Made by a program: the position numbers and the translations under genes. Of a DNA stretch of 64,000 nucleotides, positions 44,726 through 56,443 are shown piece after piece; within the stretch, counting starts at the first letter, position 1, and the number at the start of each line of letters is the position of its first letter. The stretch spans positions 40,900,028-40,964,027 of the forward strand of contig CM055097.1 of assembly GCA_029204225.1 (NCBI GenBank). The letters are read 5' to 3'. The DNA is from Diphasiastrum complanatum (lineage: Eukaryota; Streptophyta; Lycopodiopsida; Lycopodiales; Lycopodiaceae). A model generated the notes under the pieces. It was not told where the DNA came from. It was given only the letters and a program-made list of their open reading frames with translations, and made no database searches.

Positions 44726-47493
44726 TCATGAATAAGGTATGACACTATCATCCAATCTTGGCCTGCTGATGCTATAAAAGGATGTAATACGGGCTGCAGC
44801 ATGAAGGACTACTGGTGGTTGCTGACGTCGTCTAGGAGGATGAAGTCTCCTCGTGATAGGTCGAGTAGCTCGTGCTGCAACATGAGAATGAGTGGGACAC
44901 TGTCTCCGATCTCTATGGGCAGGTAAGTCGTCTTCATCATCATCATCATCATCATCAAATACTAGGTCTCGTCCTCTCCTCCTAGAGAAGAAAGAAGTGA
45001 TCTGAGGCTGAGAAACATGACTCTGTTGGGCTATCTGACACAAGTCCTGTCGCAGTATAAACATCTCTCGTATCATGAGTGCAGCGCATCGGGAATCCTC
45101 ATAGGCTAGGAGGGATCGTAGGGTGACAGGCGTGTCACGAAACAAACAATGGTATCTCCCTCTGATCTCGTAATACACCGGACACCTAAAGATAAAGTGC
45201 TTCTCTGACTCCACCTCCACCTCCACCTCCACCTCCACCTCATGCAAGGAGCATAATTGACAAATCCGCTTCTCTCTCGGGATACCCTGGAATCTCCCAA
45301 TCTCAATAGCCAACTGATGTGATAATACGCGGAGTTGTCCCAATGTAAATATGAGGCTGTGTGATAATCTCGAGTCCAAATAGTGTGGCAAAACTGGGAA
45401 CCCTGCTATGTCAAGCTCAATAAAATGAGTCCAGTAATAGTCAGGTTTAACCCCAAACTGTCGCCTCCAAGTACGATCGAGATATGATGCCCGATATAGG
45501 AAGCGCCTGATATACTGATGAGTACCTGAGGGGAGCTCTGTAATGCCAAATGACTCAAAGAGGAAGTGGGATGCCTGAGAGAACCACGACAGTCGGTAGC
45601 CCTGGTCATCAAGGGAGTGTGAGGAAGCAAGTGCTGTCTGTGTATATCTCATATCTGCATTTGGCAGAGCCTGAACTCTCTGAATATATGCGATAAGCTA
45701 GAAAGCGGCATCTATCTGAATGGGTGGAACGACAAACTCTGCAAGAAGGATCTCGTGTGGAACCGAGGGCTTCGCCCGAATCATACGAGCTAACATGGTG
45801 GCCTGTAATCGTGAAATGCTGGCCTAGTGTGATGAGGGAAGACCGGTACACCATGTCTCTGCTGCATATAAGGCTGTGGGGGTGACAATAGTATCAAAAA
45901 GTCCACACTTACTGCGAGCATCTCGGATGAACTTCCTGAAGCATAACCGTTCAAGCTGAACAAGGGAGGAATGCCCCTTCCCAAGTCGGGTGGTGGCTGC
46001 CTGTCGCATGCTGAAGGTAGGATTAGAAAAGAGTATCCCCAAATAAGTATGAGAGGAAACTACCTCTAAGGCCTCTAGGGTGAGCTCCTGGCGTTGCATG
46101 AAAGCTTGAGAAGTGTTGAAGACCATAACCTTGGTCTTCGCAATCCCCATCCCCATCTGGTACAAAATCCCTGTAAACAATCCCCATCTGGTACAAAATC
46201 CCTGTAAACAATCCAGTTGTCTCTGTAATCACTCTCTGGTCGGGATACTAGTACCACATCATCCGCATAGAGGAGAATAGTAATCAGAATGTTGCCAAGT
46301 CTACAGCCAGCTCCGCCACAATGTGAGATGACTCGCTCTAACTCATCAATGTACAATCCAAAAAGAACTGGTGAAAGAGAACATCCCTGTTTCACCCCAA
46401 TGGTGCTCCAAATGTGATCAGAGATGCCACTGCCATGTCGGAAACATCCCAAGACCCTCTCATAAAGAGCCATCATTGCCAGATCAATATCCGTGGAGAA
46501 ACCAAGGTCACGAAGTCTCTCTCTGAATGAGCAGCGAGCATGGTACAGAATCAAAGGCTTTCTTGAAGTCCACAAAACAATAGTAAAACCCTCTCCTTTC
46601 TGTACTTAGCTTCCTCAATCAAAGCTCGCAGTGTGAAGATATGGTCAGTGATAGAATAATGAGATCGGAAACCTGCCTGTCCCAATGCATGTAATCTCTT
46701 GGATTCCGCCTCTGAACTCACTGTAGACTGGAGTATGGTACCATAGAGCTTCGTGAGAACATGCCCAATCATGATAGTGTGGTAGTTACCAGGAATCATG
46801 TATCACCATTTTTATGAATAGGATGGATGATGTTGGTGCACCAGGATGAAGGGAAGCCAGAGACAATGGCGAAATTGAGGAGAGTGGCTAGTGTGGGAGC
46901 AAGAAGGTCGGAAGCATGGGTTAGGAGTTCAGATTCGAGGTCTTCAACATCTCTTGCCTTATGGGATTTCATTCTCTTGATGGGCCCAAGTACCATGTCA
47001 GAGTTGAAGAAGGTGAACTCAGAGGGGCGTGGGGAGATAGAGATGGGTGCGTCAGTGGGTATGGTATAAAGGTTGGTAGCATAGTCGGTCCACTCACGCC
47101 AAAAGGCACCTGAAGAGGAACTGAGAGAAGGTCAACAAGACGCTTTCCTTCAAAGTCATCATAAGCAAGCTTTTTCCAGCAGAGTGTGTGATGGTAAGAG
47201 CGTGGGGTGGAGCGGAGGAGGTGAGGATCACGAGTACGGGCATGGGTGACAAGGTGATGAAGAGAGCGACACTCGGCATCATACCACAAGGGGGTATAGA
47301 GGGCGTAGCGATGAGGAACGTGTGTGTTTGCCTTTATGGGGCTTAGACGGAAAAGCTAGGGAAGCAGCGGTATGAAGAGAGGTGCTGAGGAAAGCAGTTA
47401 TCGTGTGGAAAGGAATGGAGTAGGAGGCTAGAAACTCCTGGTAGACTGGCGAATATAGACAGCTGAATTTATACCTGGGTGCACGCGTAAGCA
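44726..47493 (-). mobile_element. LINE (non-LTR retrotransposon) ORF2 relic, 5' truncated
   Basis: Minus strand, from the right: linker after the missing endonuclease with MWYDAECRSLHHLVTHARTR (47289); RT block SHYSITDHIFTLRALIEEAK (46690); GVKQGCSLSPVLFGLYIDEL (46390); catalytic LLYADDVVLVS (46260); AKTKVMVFNTSQ (46130); thumb and tail; then a zinc-binding C-terminus CQLCSLHE..HFIFRCPVYYE (45265-45170) as in plant LINE zf-RVT domains. At least six frame breaks, one from a 31-bp duplication at about 46150-46210. The last frame (45652-44726) is 308 codons. The 3' end has no obvious poly-A (poly-T on plus). The right edge meets a truncated gypsy LTR at 47494. Confidence 0.88.
46150..46211. repeat. 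31-bp tandem duplication in LINE RT
   Basis: CCCATCTGGTACAAAATCCC with TGTAAACAATC is repeated twice, offset 31 bp. Since 31 is not a multiple of three, it shifts the RT frame just after the YADD motif. Confidence 0.85.
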
Positions 47494-47858
47494 GTTGCCA
47501 CGTGTCACGATCTAGGTGTGCACATGGCTTGGAGTCTCTCTTCTTGGAGGTATACAAGGGGAGGAGGACTCATTTGCCATCCATTCTATCTACCTAGGAG
47601 GTGGATGGAGAGCGTGTGCACGGCCAGGATGTATTGCTAGTGTGAGGCAGGAGATGGCTGAGAGCCTAGGCGGTGGTATGGGACGCCGTCTAGGATGGAG
47701 GTCGGATCCAGCTTGATACGGTCACAGGCCAGGGCACGGTGGGTGGACCCGGATTAGGTCCTATGGCGGGGTGGAACGTCAATCGTTCGGTCTCTTGTGG
47801 TTAACCGGCACCTGGAGGTTTGCAGTAAGTAGGATTGTAACATATGGTATCCGAGCCA
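47494..47858 (+). mobile_element. 5'-truncated gypsy LTR (47494-47842) and tRNA-Met PBS (47845-47858)
   Basis: Homologous to the LTR at 17-463 in reverse orientation, but its first ~130 bp are missing where it abuts the LINE. It ends GATTGTAACA, followed by TGGTATCCGAGCCA (initiator tRNA-Met-type PBS with one change). Confidence 0.85.
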
Positions 47859-48724
47859 CTGCATGCTGAAAGCAAGTGCGTTGATCCGTGGTAGATTTCT
47901 TGTAATTTATGGTGCTTCTGACGAATTTCAAAACGGTATTGAAATGCATTTTTCAAGGTTTTTTTCCTTCCACTGTTTTTTTACTAAAATTGAAAAAAAA
48001 AAGGTTAAGAAAAAAACAGTATGGGGCCCATGGAAGCCCTGCCACGTGGCACTGTCCAGGAAAGGACAGGTGGCGGTCCTTCCTACCCTTATTCCGCTCA
48101 GTTTCAAGTGTTGATCTGATCGCGATGGGCCCCCCCTCAGCTTTGTGTAAAAACTTAAAAATGGTCATCCTTGCCTGTCCAGCGTGGATCCTCAAGAAAG
48201 TGTTGAGGAATCTGTCACGTGGCATCTTTTGGGCCATGTGAGGTGGCAGCTGGTAGCGCCCTCTTGTTGTGATGTCTTTCAGATCCTTAACTGAGAAAAT
48301 CGGGGCCCTCCCTGAAAAATGAACTTGTTTTCCTTTTGGATGTCCCTGTCTGCCAGCGATGGACAGTTCTAATTAGACAAGAAAAATTTAAAGGGAAAGG
48401 GGGCTGTAGGCCACTTGGCTGGTTGCCAGGGAGTGGCCAGTATGCTGAGGTGGAAGCTAGGTGGCAAGGTAAAGCCACTTGGCAGGTAGTAGGATAGCAT
48501 GGAGAGGGAGGCATACCTCTCCTATGCATCTGTTTCTTGTAAAAAGAGGTGGAGGTGGTGGTGCATCCTTCTCTTTGCTCTCTCTTATTCCTCTTGGCAG
48601 CCATGGACAATACCATTTGGTTTGTGAAGAGACAGCAAGAGTAGCTTTGTATCTACTTTCCTTGAGTAGCTTTTGATTCTCTTCTATCATCTCTTCTTAA
48701 TTCACCTCTCTTCTCCTTGTAAAA
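47859..48724 (+). other. Gypsy copy A leader
   Basis: Untranslated leader between PBS and gag. From 48166 onward it is part of the 1,011-bp inverted repeat with 52156-53166. Confidence 0.7.
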
Positions 48725-49176
48725 ATGGAGCCTACTCCTACCACACAGCCTATGTCCCCTGTTCATGAGGCTACAATATCTGCCTCTGTTTTAGACCCTG
48801 ATGCTTTGATGCTGGCTATTAACAGTCTACAACAACAAATTGTGGATATGCAAGCTAAGCACAATCGGGATCAGCAGGATCTCAAGGAATTGACGCAGCT
48901 AAGGCAATTGGTGCATCCACCCTTGTTCACTCCCGAAGGTTTTGCTGGGGAAAAGAAGGATAGAACCCCGGAGGCGGTCTTGCAAGGGCTGGATCGATGG
49001 AATTCGCATTTTTCCATGCACGATTCATCCGAGGACAACAAGATCAATCTGGCCGTCATGTACCTGCGAGGTAAAGCATTTACCTGGTGGCAAGATATAA
49101 GGGGTAAGCCAGAAGTTCCTAGGAATTGGGAGGATTTTTGTAAGGCCTTTAAGGCGGCCTTCCTTCCTATTCTTGA
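48166..49176 (+). repeat. Inverted repeat arm 1 (1,011 bp)
   Basis: Reverse-complement match to 52156-53166. The coordinate sum is 101332 at both ends, so there is no net insertion or deletion across 1,011 bp. Only scattered substitutions were seen. It contains leader plus gag start. Confidence 0.9.
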
Positions 49177-49803
49177 TGATTTTGAATTTTATTGTCAGTA
49201 TGCAACGATCCATATGGGGAACCGGCCCCTGGATCAGTACTTACAAGACTTTCAGGAAGTCTATCCTCGTTTTGCAACTAGAATAGATCCTGTATTAGTA
49301 AAGTTGCATTTTATACTGGGGTTGCCAAGAGGAACCAGCCTCTTACCCTCGAGGATGTTGTTCGCTTTGCCAAAATCTACGATGATACTCTTACGATGGC
49401 TAAGCCTCAGACTGGTGTCTTGCCCGACGTAAAGGGTAAGAAGCCTTTCTTTCCAAAGAAATCGAAAGACAAGGCAAAGGAAGGGGCTTCAGGTTCAGGG
49501 AAATCGAAGAAAAGATCTACCTTGGACCAGGAAACCTTTATGAAAGCCAGAAGCGACAATCTATGCTTCAATTGCATGGAACCAGGTCATGTCGCGAAGG
49601 AATGTCCAAAGAAACGGAAAGCTAAAGGGGCATCTTTTAAGATGCCGGGTAACTCTAGCATATCTAGTGTAGATCTTTCCTTTGCTGGTTATTCTGTGTG
49701 TGAGCATTGTTGTTTTAATACGGCTGTTTTTGGCCCTCATGACCTCATTCGGATGAAGGGGGCCCGGGGTTGTGGGTGGCCAAGCCGTAACCGTTTTATT
49801 TGA
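48725..49803 (+). pseudogene. Gypsy copy A gag (frameshifted)
   Basis: Gag packages element RNA. ATG 48725 opens METPTTQ-like low-complexity sequence, a coiled segment (ALMLAINSLQQQIVDMQAKH), the gag core with YLRGKAFTWWQDI, WEDFCKAFKAAFLPILDDFE and PLDQYLQDFQEVYPRF, and LVKLHFILG. A single-base shift near 49330 moves the frame to QPLTLEDVVRFAKIYDDTLT. A basic Lys-rich linker and the knuckle CFNCMEPGHVAKEC (49560-49605, CCHC complete) follow. Another shift near 49755 in a G/C run leads to pol. Apart from two shifts it is well preserved. Confidence 0.9.
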
Positions 49804-51690
49804 CGATCATTCCACTCATAATTTTATTAACGCCAATTTGTTGCAGAAGCTAAAGGTGGAAACAAGGCAAAGTGACCACCGATACATAGTGAAGCTGGCA
49901 ACTGGAGCAGAAAGCCAAGTTTGGGACCGGATAGTCCCACGTCTACCAATAGAGATTCAAGCCTATAAGGATAAATTAGACTTTCATATTATGAATCTAG
50001 ATAGGGTAGATGTTATACTTGGTAAGGAGTGGTTCTATGAAAGGAACGAGTCTATGAAGAAAAACTATGTAACACACAATTTGTCGTTCTTACATAAAGG
50101 CTCACTCATAGAATTGAATGGAAATGTTGATATTTCTACTCATCCATATATGCTTTTTGCTTTGGAAACTGTTAAATGCATGGATATTGTTGATTGCAGT
50201 TCTTATTTATGCTGGTTAAAAGATTTTACTTACCATGAAGAACGTAGTTTGCAATTTTACAATCTCCAAATGGAACTAATGTCTAACAACCTAAAGAAAG
50301 AAAACTCACCGGAAGGTGAAATTTTTAGGAAACTTAGACAAGAATTTAACGATATGTTTCTTGAGCAGCTTCCTGAGGGTCTTCCCCCTCCGGGTAGTTC
50401 TCCTATATCACTGTATCCATATAGGATGAGTACTACTGAAGAGGATGAGGTTTATAGGCAACTGCAAAATTACCTTAAGATGGGCCATGTTAGGCCTAGT
50501 AAATCTCCCTGGTGGGCACCTGTGCTCCTTGTTGATAGAAAAGATGGAGGTACTCGTCTTTGTGTGGACTTTAAAACGTTGAATAAATTAACGATTAAAA
50601 ACCATTATCCTTTGCCGCGAATGGATGAACTGGTTGATCGATTGCATGGTGCAAAGTACTTCACCAAAATCGATTTGAGATCAGGATATCATCAGATTCA
50701 CATAAAGACTGAGGATATTGAAAAAACCGGGTTTAGAACTAGGTACGACCATTATGAATTTCTGGTTTTACCATTTGGCTTGACAAATGCTCCAGTGACT
50801 TTCCAGCAGATGATGAACGATCTTCTTCGTCCATATCTGGGAAAGTTCGTAATAGTCTACTTAGATGATATTCTCATCTATAGTAAGACCTTGGAGGAGC
50901 ATGAGGAGCATTTTAGGACTGTCTTAAAGTTACTTAGACAAGAGAAGCTTTTTGCCAAGGAGTCCAAATGTGTGTTCTTCCAGAAAAGGTTGTTATATCT
51001 TGGTCACATTATTTCGGACCATGGGTTGGAAATTGACCCAAATAAAGTCCGACAACTACGTGAATGGCCTATTCCTAAAACCATCCGGGAGGTTAAGTCC
51101 TTTTTGGGCTTTATGGGGTTTTTTCATAGATTCATCTTGAACTATGCATTAATTGCATTGGCCTTGACGAATGTCCTCAGAGGGGCTAAAAGAGTTAGCC
51201 GGCAAAGTAAGTTCAGTCCTCCAGTTACTTGGATTGAAGAGTTGAATCAGAGTTTTGAGAACCTCAAATACTGTGTAACTACAACGCCTATTTTACACAT
51301 AGTGGATCCTAACAAGTCGCATGTACTTGAAACGGATGCCAGTGACTATGCTTTAGGCGCAGTCCTATATCAGGATGGTAGACCGGTAGCTTCTGAAAGC
51401 AGAAAGTTGGACCCTGCTCAAAGGCGGTATTCCACCTATGACAAGGAACTTTTCGCTGTTATTTACGCCTTGAAAGTTTGGAGACATTATTTGTATGGCT
51501 CCCAGTTTACTATAGTTACTGACCATCAACCGTTAAAGTATATTAACGATGCGGTAGACCTTAGGGGTCGTAAGGCCAGATGGTCAGAGATGCTCCAAGA
51601 ATTTCTCCAAGAATTTCATTATGACATTGAGTACCAAAAGGGTACTTCTAATAGTGTCGCAGATGCCTTAAGCCGGATTGGAGAGGTTAA
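49772..51690 (+). CDS. Gypsy copy A pol: protease, RT, RNase H (truncated before integrase)
   Basis: One continuous frame of more than 630 codons, the longest intact one in the window. Protease VLFDDHSTHNFINANLL has DDHS where D(S/T)GA is expected, so it is probably inactive. RT: WWAPVLLVDRKDGGTRLCVD, LPRMDELVDRLHGAKYFTKI, LRSGYHQIHIK, FVIVYLDDILIYSKT (YLDD intact). RNase H: LETDASDYALGAVLYQDGRP, YSTYDKELFAVIYALKVWRH, TIVTDHQPLKYI with the expected D, E and D. It ends at VADALSRIGEVNLK, where the sequence switches at about 51690 into inverted copy B. No integrase, PPT or 3' LTR follow. Confidence 0.9.
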
Positions 51691-53166
51691 CCTTAAGGCC
51701 TTTGAGGCCCACCAAAATGGGAGCCCTAGGCTGGAAACCATACATCAGAGAAAATGGACTAAAACCCTTCGCTGAGTGCTTTGCGCTATTATACGCAAAC
51801 TCAATCATTGGAAGGTACCTTTCCCGATCCGACGGTTTTCTGGAAACATATGCCCGAAGCATATCTTCCATAGACTGGTCTGTCCTCTCTGTTTGACCAT
51901 CCGATTCAGGATGATCTGATGACCCCAAACTTAAAGTGGTCTCTAATTTCTCAAAGACCGCTTGCCAGAATTTGCCAGTGAACTTTGGATCTCGATCACT
52001 AACAATGTCATTCGGCAAACCAAACAACCTGAACAACTTTTCCAAGAAAAGCTATGCAAGTTTAGAAGCTTTGACAGATTGCTTGGTTGGTATGAATTGT
52101 GCCATTTTAGTTAACCTGTCAACTATTACCCAAATGGCATCATTTTGCTTCCTCGTCAAGAATAGGAAGGAAGGCCGCCTTAAAGGCCTTACAAAAATCC
52201 TCCCAATTCCTAGGAACTTCTGGCTTACCCCTTATATCTTGCCACCAGGTAAATGCTTTACCTCGCAGGTACATGACGGCCAGATTGATCTTGTTGTCCT
52301 CGGATGAATCGTGCATGGAAAAATGCGAATTCCATCGATCCAGCCATTGCAAGACCGCCTCCGGGGTTCTATCCTTCTTTTCCCCAGCAAAACCTTCGGG
52401 AGTGAACAAGGGTGGATGCACCAATTGCCTTAGCTGCGTCAATTCCTTGAGATCCTGCTGATCCCGATTGTGCTTAGCTTGCATATCCACAATTTGTTGT
52501 TGTAGACTGTTAATAGCCAGCATCAAAGCATCAGGGTCTAAAACAGAGGCAGATATTGTAGCCTCATGAACAGGGGACATAGGCTGTGTGGTAGGAGTAG
52601 GCTCCATTTTTACAAGGAGAAGAGAGGTGAATTAAGAAGAGATGATAGAAGAGAATCAAAAGCTACTCAAGGAAAGTAGATACAAAGCTACTCTTGCTGT
52701 CTCTTCACAAACCAAATGGTATTGTCCATGGCTGCCAAGAGGAATAAGAGAGAGCAAAGAGAAGGATGCACCACCACCTCCACCTCTTTTCACAAGAAAC
52801 AGATGCATAGGAGAGGTATGCCTCCCTCTCCATGCTATCCTACTACCTGCCAAGTGGCTTTACCTTGCCACCTAGCTTCCACCTCATCATACTGGCCACT
52901 CCCTGGCAACCAGCCAAGTGGCCTACAGCCCCCTTTCCCTTTAAATTTTTCTTGTCTAATTAGAACTGTCCACCGCTGGCAGACAGGAACATGCAAAAGG
53001 AAAACAAGTTCATTTTTCAGGGAGGGCCCCGATTTTCTCAGTTAAGGATCTGAAAGACATCGCAACAAGAGGGCGCTACCAGCTGCCACCTCACATGGCC
53101 CAAAAGATGCCACGTGGCAGATTCCTCAACACTTTCTTGAGGATCCACGCTGGACAGGCAAGGATG
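51668..53166 (-). mobile_element. Gypsy copy B (inverted): leader, gag N-terminus fused to integrase core
   Basis: Minus strand: leader 53166-52608, gag from ATG 52607 nearly identical to copy A through FKAAFLPILD, then after 52156 a jump into integrase (IWVIVDRLTKMAQFIPTKQ with stops; GLPNDIVSDRDPKFTGKFWQ; SSDHPESDGQTERTDQSMED), keeping the second D and the E of the DDE triad. It ends GFQPRAPILVGLKGLKVNLS at the junction with copy A near 51690. The central gag-to-integrase part is deleted. LTR B follows at 53167. Confidence 0.9.
52156..53166 (-). repeat. Inverted repeat arm 2 (1,011 bp)
   Basis: Partner of 48166-49176. The spacer between arms is 2,979 bp (gag rest, pol, inverted integrase). 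Confidence 0.9.
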
Positions 53167-53529
53167 CCTAATCCGGGTCCACCCACCGTGCCCTGTCCTG
53201 TGACCGTATCAAGCTGGATCCGACCTCCATCCTAGACGGCGTCCCATACCACCGCCTAGGCTCTCAGCCATCTCCTGCCTCACACTAGCAATACATCCTG
53301 GCCCTGCACACGCTCTCCATCCACCTCCTCCTAGGTAGATAGAATGGATGGCAAATGAGTCCTCCCCCCCTGTATACCTCCAAGAAGAGAGACTCCAAGC
53401 CATGTGCACACCTAGATCGTGACACGTGGCAACCATGCAGGTTCACGAGTCACCGGTCAAGTCAATAGGCCCAATCATCGTCTAGTCTCATGTCTTGGTT
53501 TGGGACCCAAGGGAGTTGGGTCCCTAACA
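53167..53529 (-). mobile_element. Gypsy LTR B, minus strand, inner end deleted
   Basis: Starts (minus) TGTTAGGGACCCAACTCCC and stops at GGATTAGG, missing the LTR tail, PBS and ~400 bp of leader relative to copy A. Right neighbour is a different gypsy family. Confidence 0.88.
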
Positions 53530-56117
53530 CATTGGGTACTTATTCTTAATTGTGATCTTATTGAGGGCTCTGTAATCTACGCAAAAACGCATAGACCCCT
53601 CCTTTTTCATCAAAAGCACTGGCGATGCCCATGGTGAACTACTGGTTGGAATTTGGCCTTTCCTAAGATAATCTGAGAACTGCCTAGTTATTTCTTCATC
53701 CTCTTATCGGCTAACCCAATAGGGAGGTTTGGAAACAGGTGCCAGGTACTAGGTTTATAACATGATCTACGTCTCTGCGAGGTGGTAAACCATGTGGTAA
53801 ATCTTCAAGAAAAACATCTTTAAATTCAGACAATAAAGTTTCGGAGACTGTAAAGAATTGAAAGTAGAATTTTCTTGAACAAACCGAAGGTCACATAAGA
53901 ATACCCGGTGGCCGCTATCCCCGGTTAGCTGATGGAGCTCTGAGTTGCACACCATAGGACTGTTGGGGACATCATGCTTCCCATGCAACTGGATTTCCCT
54001 GCCATTAAGCTGAAAGCTGAGTGTGTTCTCCTGATAATTTCTTTGGGGAAGGCCCTAAACCGTAGAGCCATTCTCTCTCTAGAACAAGATCTGTGCGATC
54101 CAGGTGCATTATTTGAAAGTTAATTTCGTCTTGATACCCCTGAAGACTTAAGCTACTTGCCATAGTTTCCCAAATTTTCTTGTCTTCACCCTTGGCCAAA
54201 GAAACTATATACCTATGCTGACTAGGTATCTCTGGAAGTCTGAGTTTCTTGACTAGGGTGTTTAGTTGTTGAAATTATGGGTTGCCCCATCATCAACCAT
54301 CACTCTAACTGACTGGTTGCCAATTTTACCATCCATACGTACTAGACCATGTGGCCCAAAGCATTGCAGAGATCAATTGGCAACAATGTTCATGGTCTTC
54401 ATGAAACACTTCTATCTCGGTAGCTGCCGAGTCATTTGGGAAGCTCATGGTCTGTACAAGGTGAACTTTCTTTTTATCTTTATTATTTTTTTTAATAAAC
54501 AGCCCCTTGGGACATTGCCCGACTGTGTGCCCCTTTCCCATACACACAAAGCACAAACGTTCTTGTTTGGCTTTCTCGAAATCTTATTGGTTTCAAGGGT
54601 TGAATGAGTGATGGGCGTTTCTGAGGAGCATCGTTTTTAGGTTTTAAATTGAAAACCCTTCTGAGACGGCTACTCATAAGAGGGTTGCTATTTCTCCTTC
54701 TTCCTGCCCACCGAATCATCATAGATTTGGGCAAATCTTATAGCTTGCTCTAAGGAAGTAGGTGAATTTCTCTGAACCTCTACTTTATACTCATCTTGAA
54801 TTCCATGGACAAACCCTCTAACTTTATGATAGTCATCCATATTTTTAGTCTTTAATATGGCTTCTCGATACTGCGAGATGTATTAGGTTAAGGATTTGTC
54901 CATCTCCCAGGCTTCCTATCAAGCTCATTTTCCGGTAGGAGCTCTCGTAGGAAGGCCTCTTCAAAAGCCTTCCATGACCGGGGGTTCTGCCAGGTCTCAT
55001 GGAGGTTGAACAACCACTTGTAGGCCATGGGCTGTAGGGAAAGACTGACGATTGCTTGCAAATGGTCAGGGGTCTGTTTAAGAGTATGAATGTTCCTCCA
55101 TTTGCTGAGGAACGTGTGTAAAATATCTACATTTATGTCCTTCTCTTCCCCATTAAAAGTAGGAGGTTTTAAATCTTTGAAAAGACTGGGATGAGACCGA
55201 ATGGGCTCACCCTCTACTGATGGAAGTCGAGGAGAGGGGTGCTGAGAAGTGGAAGGAACACTACCTCTCATGGAACTCAGAATCATACTTCTGAGTTCGG
55301 CGAACGAGTCTTCCATATGAGATTGAAAATTGGCTAAGGCCAACTTCAACTCATCCACTTCTGTTACCAACTAGAGATGCTACTCCTTGGTAACAAATTC
55401 GTCTATATCATCGACAAATTGCTCTTGCTCTTCCACCTCCATGGGTTCTTTCTCCTTACTGAACCTCAGGGATTCCGTTTCCAGTTCGTCGATGCCTCTC
55501 TTTGGGGGTTGATCAGGTCCCTGAGGAGTGGACATTTTCCGAACGGAAGAGGATATGCCTGATGTTCAGACCAAAAAAAGAAAAAAATGAATGATTGAAA
55601 CTGAAAAGAAAGGGTAGAATACTTAGCTCCGTCTCAGGTAGAGAAAAAATCAAGAAAACTCCTCAACCTTTCTGTGGTTGGCAAAACTGGCTCCCCAAAC
55701 TGCACGTAGGATCCACTGCAAGGAGGAACTGGCTGAAGGTAGATCGGAAGATTTGGCTCCAAATCAGGTAAAATCAAGCTGGTTGAGGGCGTCCTTATGC
55801 TGTCCACCTACTACCAAAATCTCAGAATGATTTGACACCTATAGGAGAAGTTATGATCAATTGAAGTGCTGATTTTCCACCTTTTCTAGGCAGTGATGGA
55901 CTGTAGAACGTTTTTGAGAAGTCTGATCCAAAAACAGCAAATCAATTGATATTTTGCACTGGAACAACAACACTAGAGGCTCTATAACACCTTAAGAAGC
56001 TATCTCCACCTTTTCCCCCACCAAAATCCTCAAGAAACAAGCAAACAATTGAAGATTTCTCCATTTTCTCTCTCTAGAACGGGCTATTTTCTCTCTAGAA
56101 CGAGGCTCTGATACTAG
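53530..56117 (-). mobile_element. Second gypsy family: gag, knuckle, protease, RT start, minus strand
   Basis: Gag begins at ATG 55535 (STPQGPDQPPKRG..., two stops near 55373), continues in 55370-54888 with FAELRSMILSSM, PPTFNGEEKDINVDILHTFL, LQPMAYKWLFNLHETWQNPR and WKAFEEAFLRELLPENE. A zinc knuckle reads CFVCMGKGHTVGQCPKG (about 54550). Protease region: INFQIMHLDRTDLVLEREWL. RT: a frame reaching [20 protein letters not shown] and NKITIKN at 53640-53550. It is then cut at 53529 by LTR B. Leader and PBS (AGTATCAGAGCC, 56115-56104) precede gag. Confidence 0.87.
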
Positions 56118-56443
56118 TGTTAGAGGCCTAGACACCATAGCAGGGTAAACACTAACTGATCCACCCAGCCTTGCCAACACCCTATATGGAATAAGCCCCT
56201 CCTAGTCCAGTGTGAGGACTGGTAGCATGCATGTTGCCAAGTGTCGGCCTTGTGGCTCTGACCTGGCCGATTGTATGTCGGTGCCCGATGGGGGCCCCTC
56301 CTGTTGACATGGTGCCTAACAAGGTTACAAGCCGATTCGAATTGGGCGATTCGAACCGATTCGAACCGGCTAGCTTGTTGCGCCGGCGCCTCAAAGGGCG
56401 CTGGGACTTGAGCGGTTTCCCCAACACGGGCTTAAGTCTAACA
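56118..56443 (-). mobile_element. 5' LTR of the second gypsy family
   Basis: A 326-bp unit reading TGTTAGACTTAAGCCCG to GGCCTCTAACA on the minus strand, with a 7-bp terminal inverted repeat TGTTAGA/TCTAACA, directly followed by a tRNA-Met-type PBS. Confidence 0.82.

Noticed and set aside
52642-53045. ORFs starting MIEENQK and MVLSMAAK on the plus strand
   Set aside because: They lie in the gypsy leader and recur antisense at 48287-48690 because of the inverted repeat; neither matches a protein domain.
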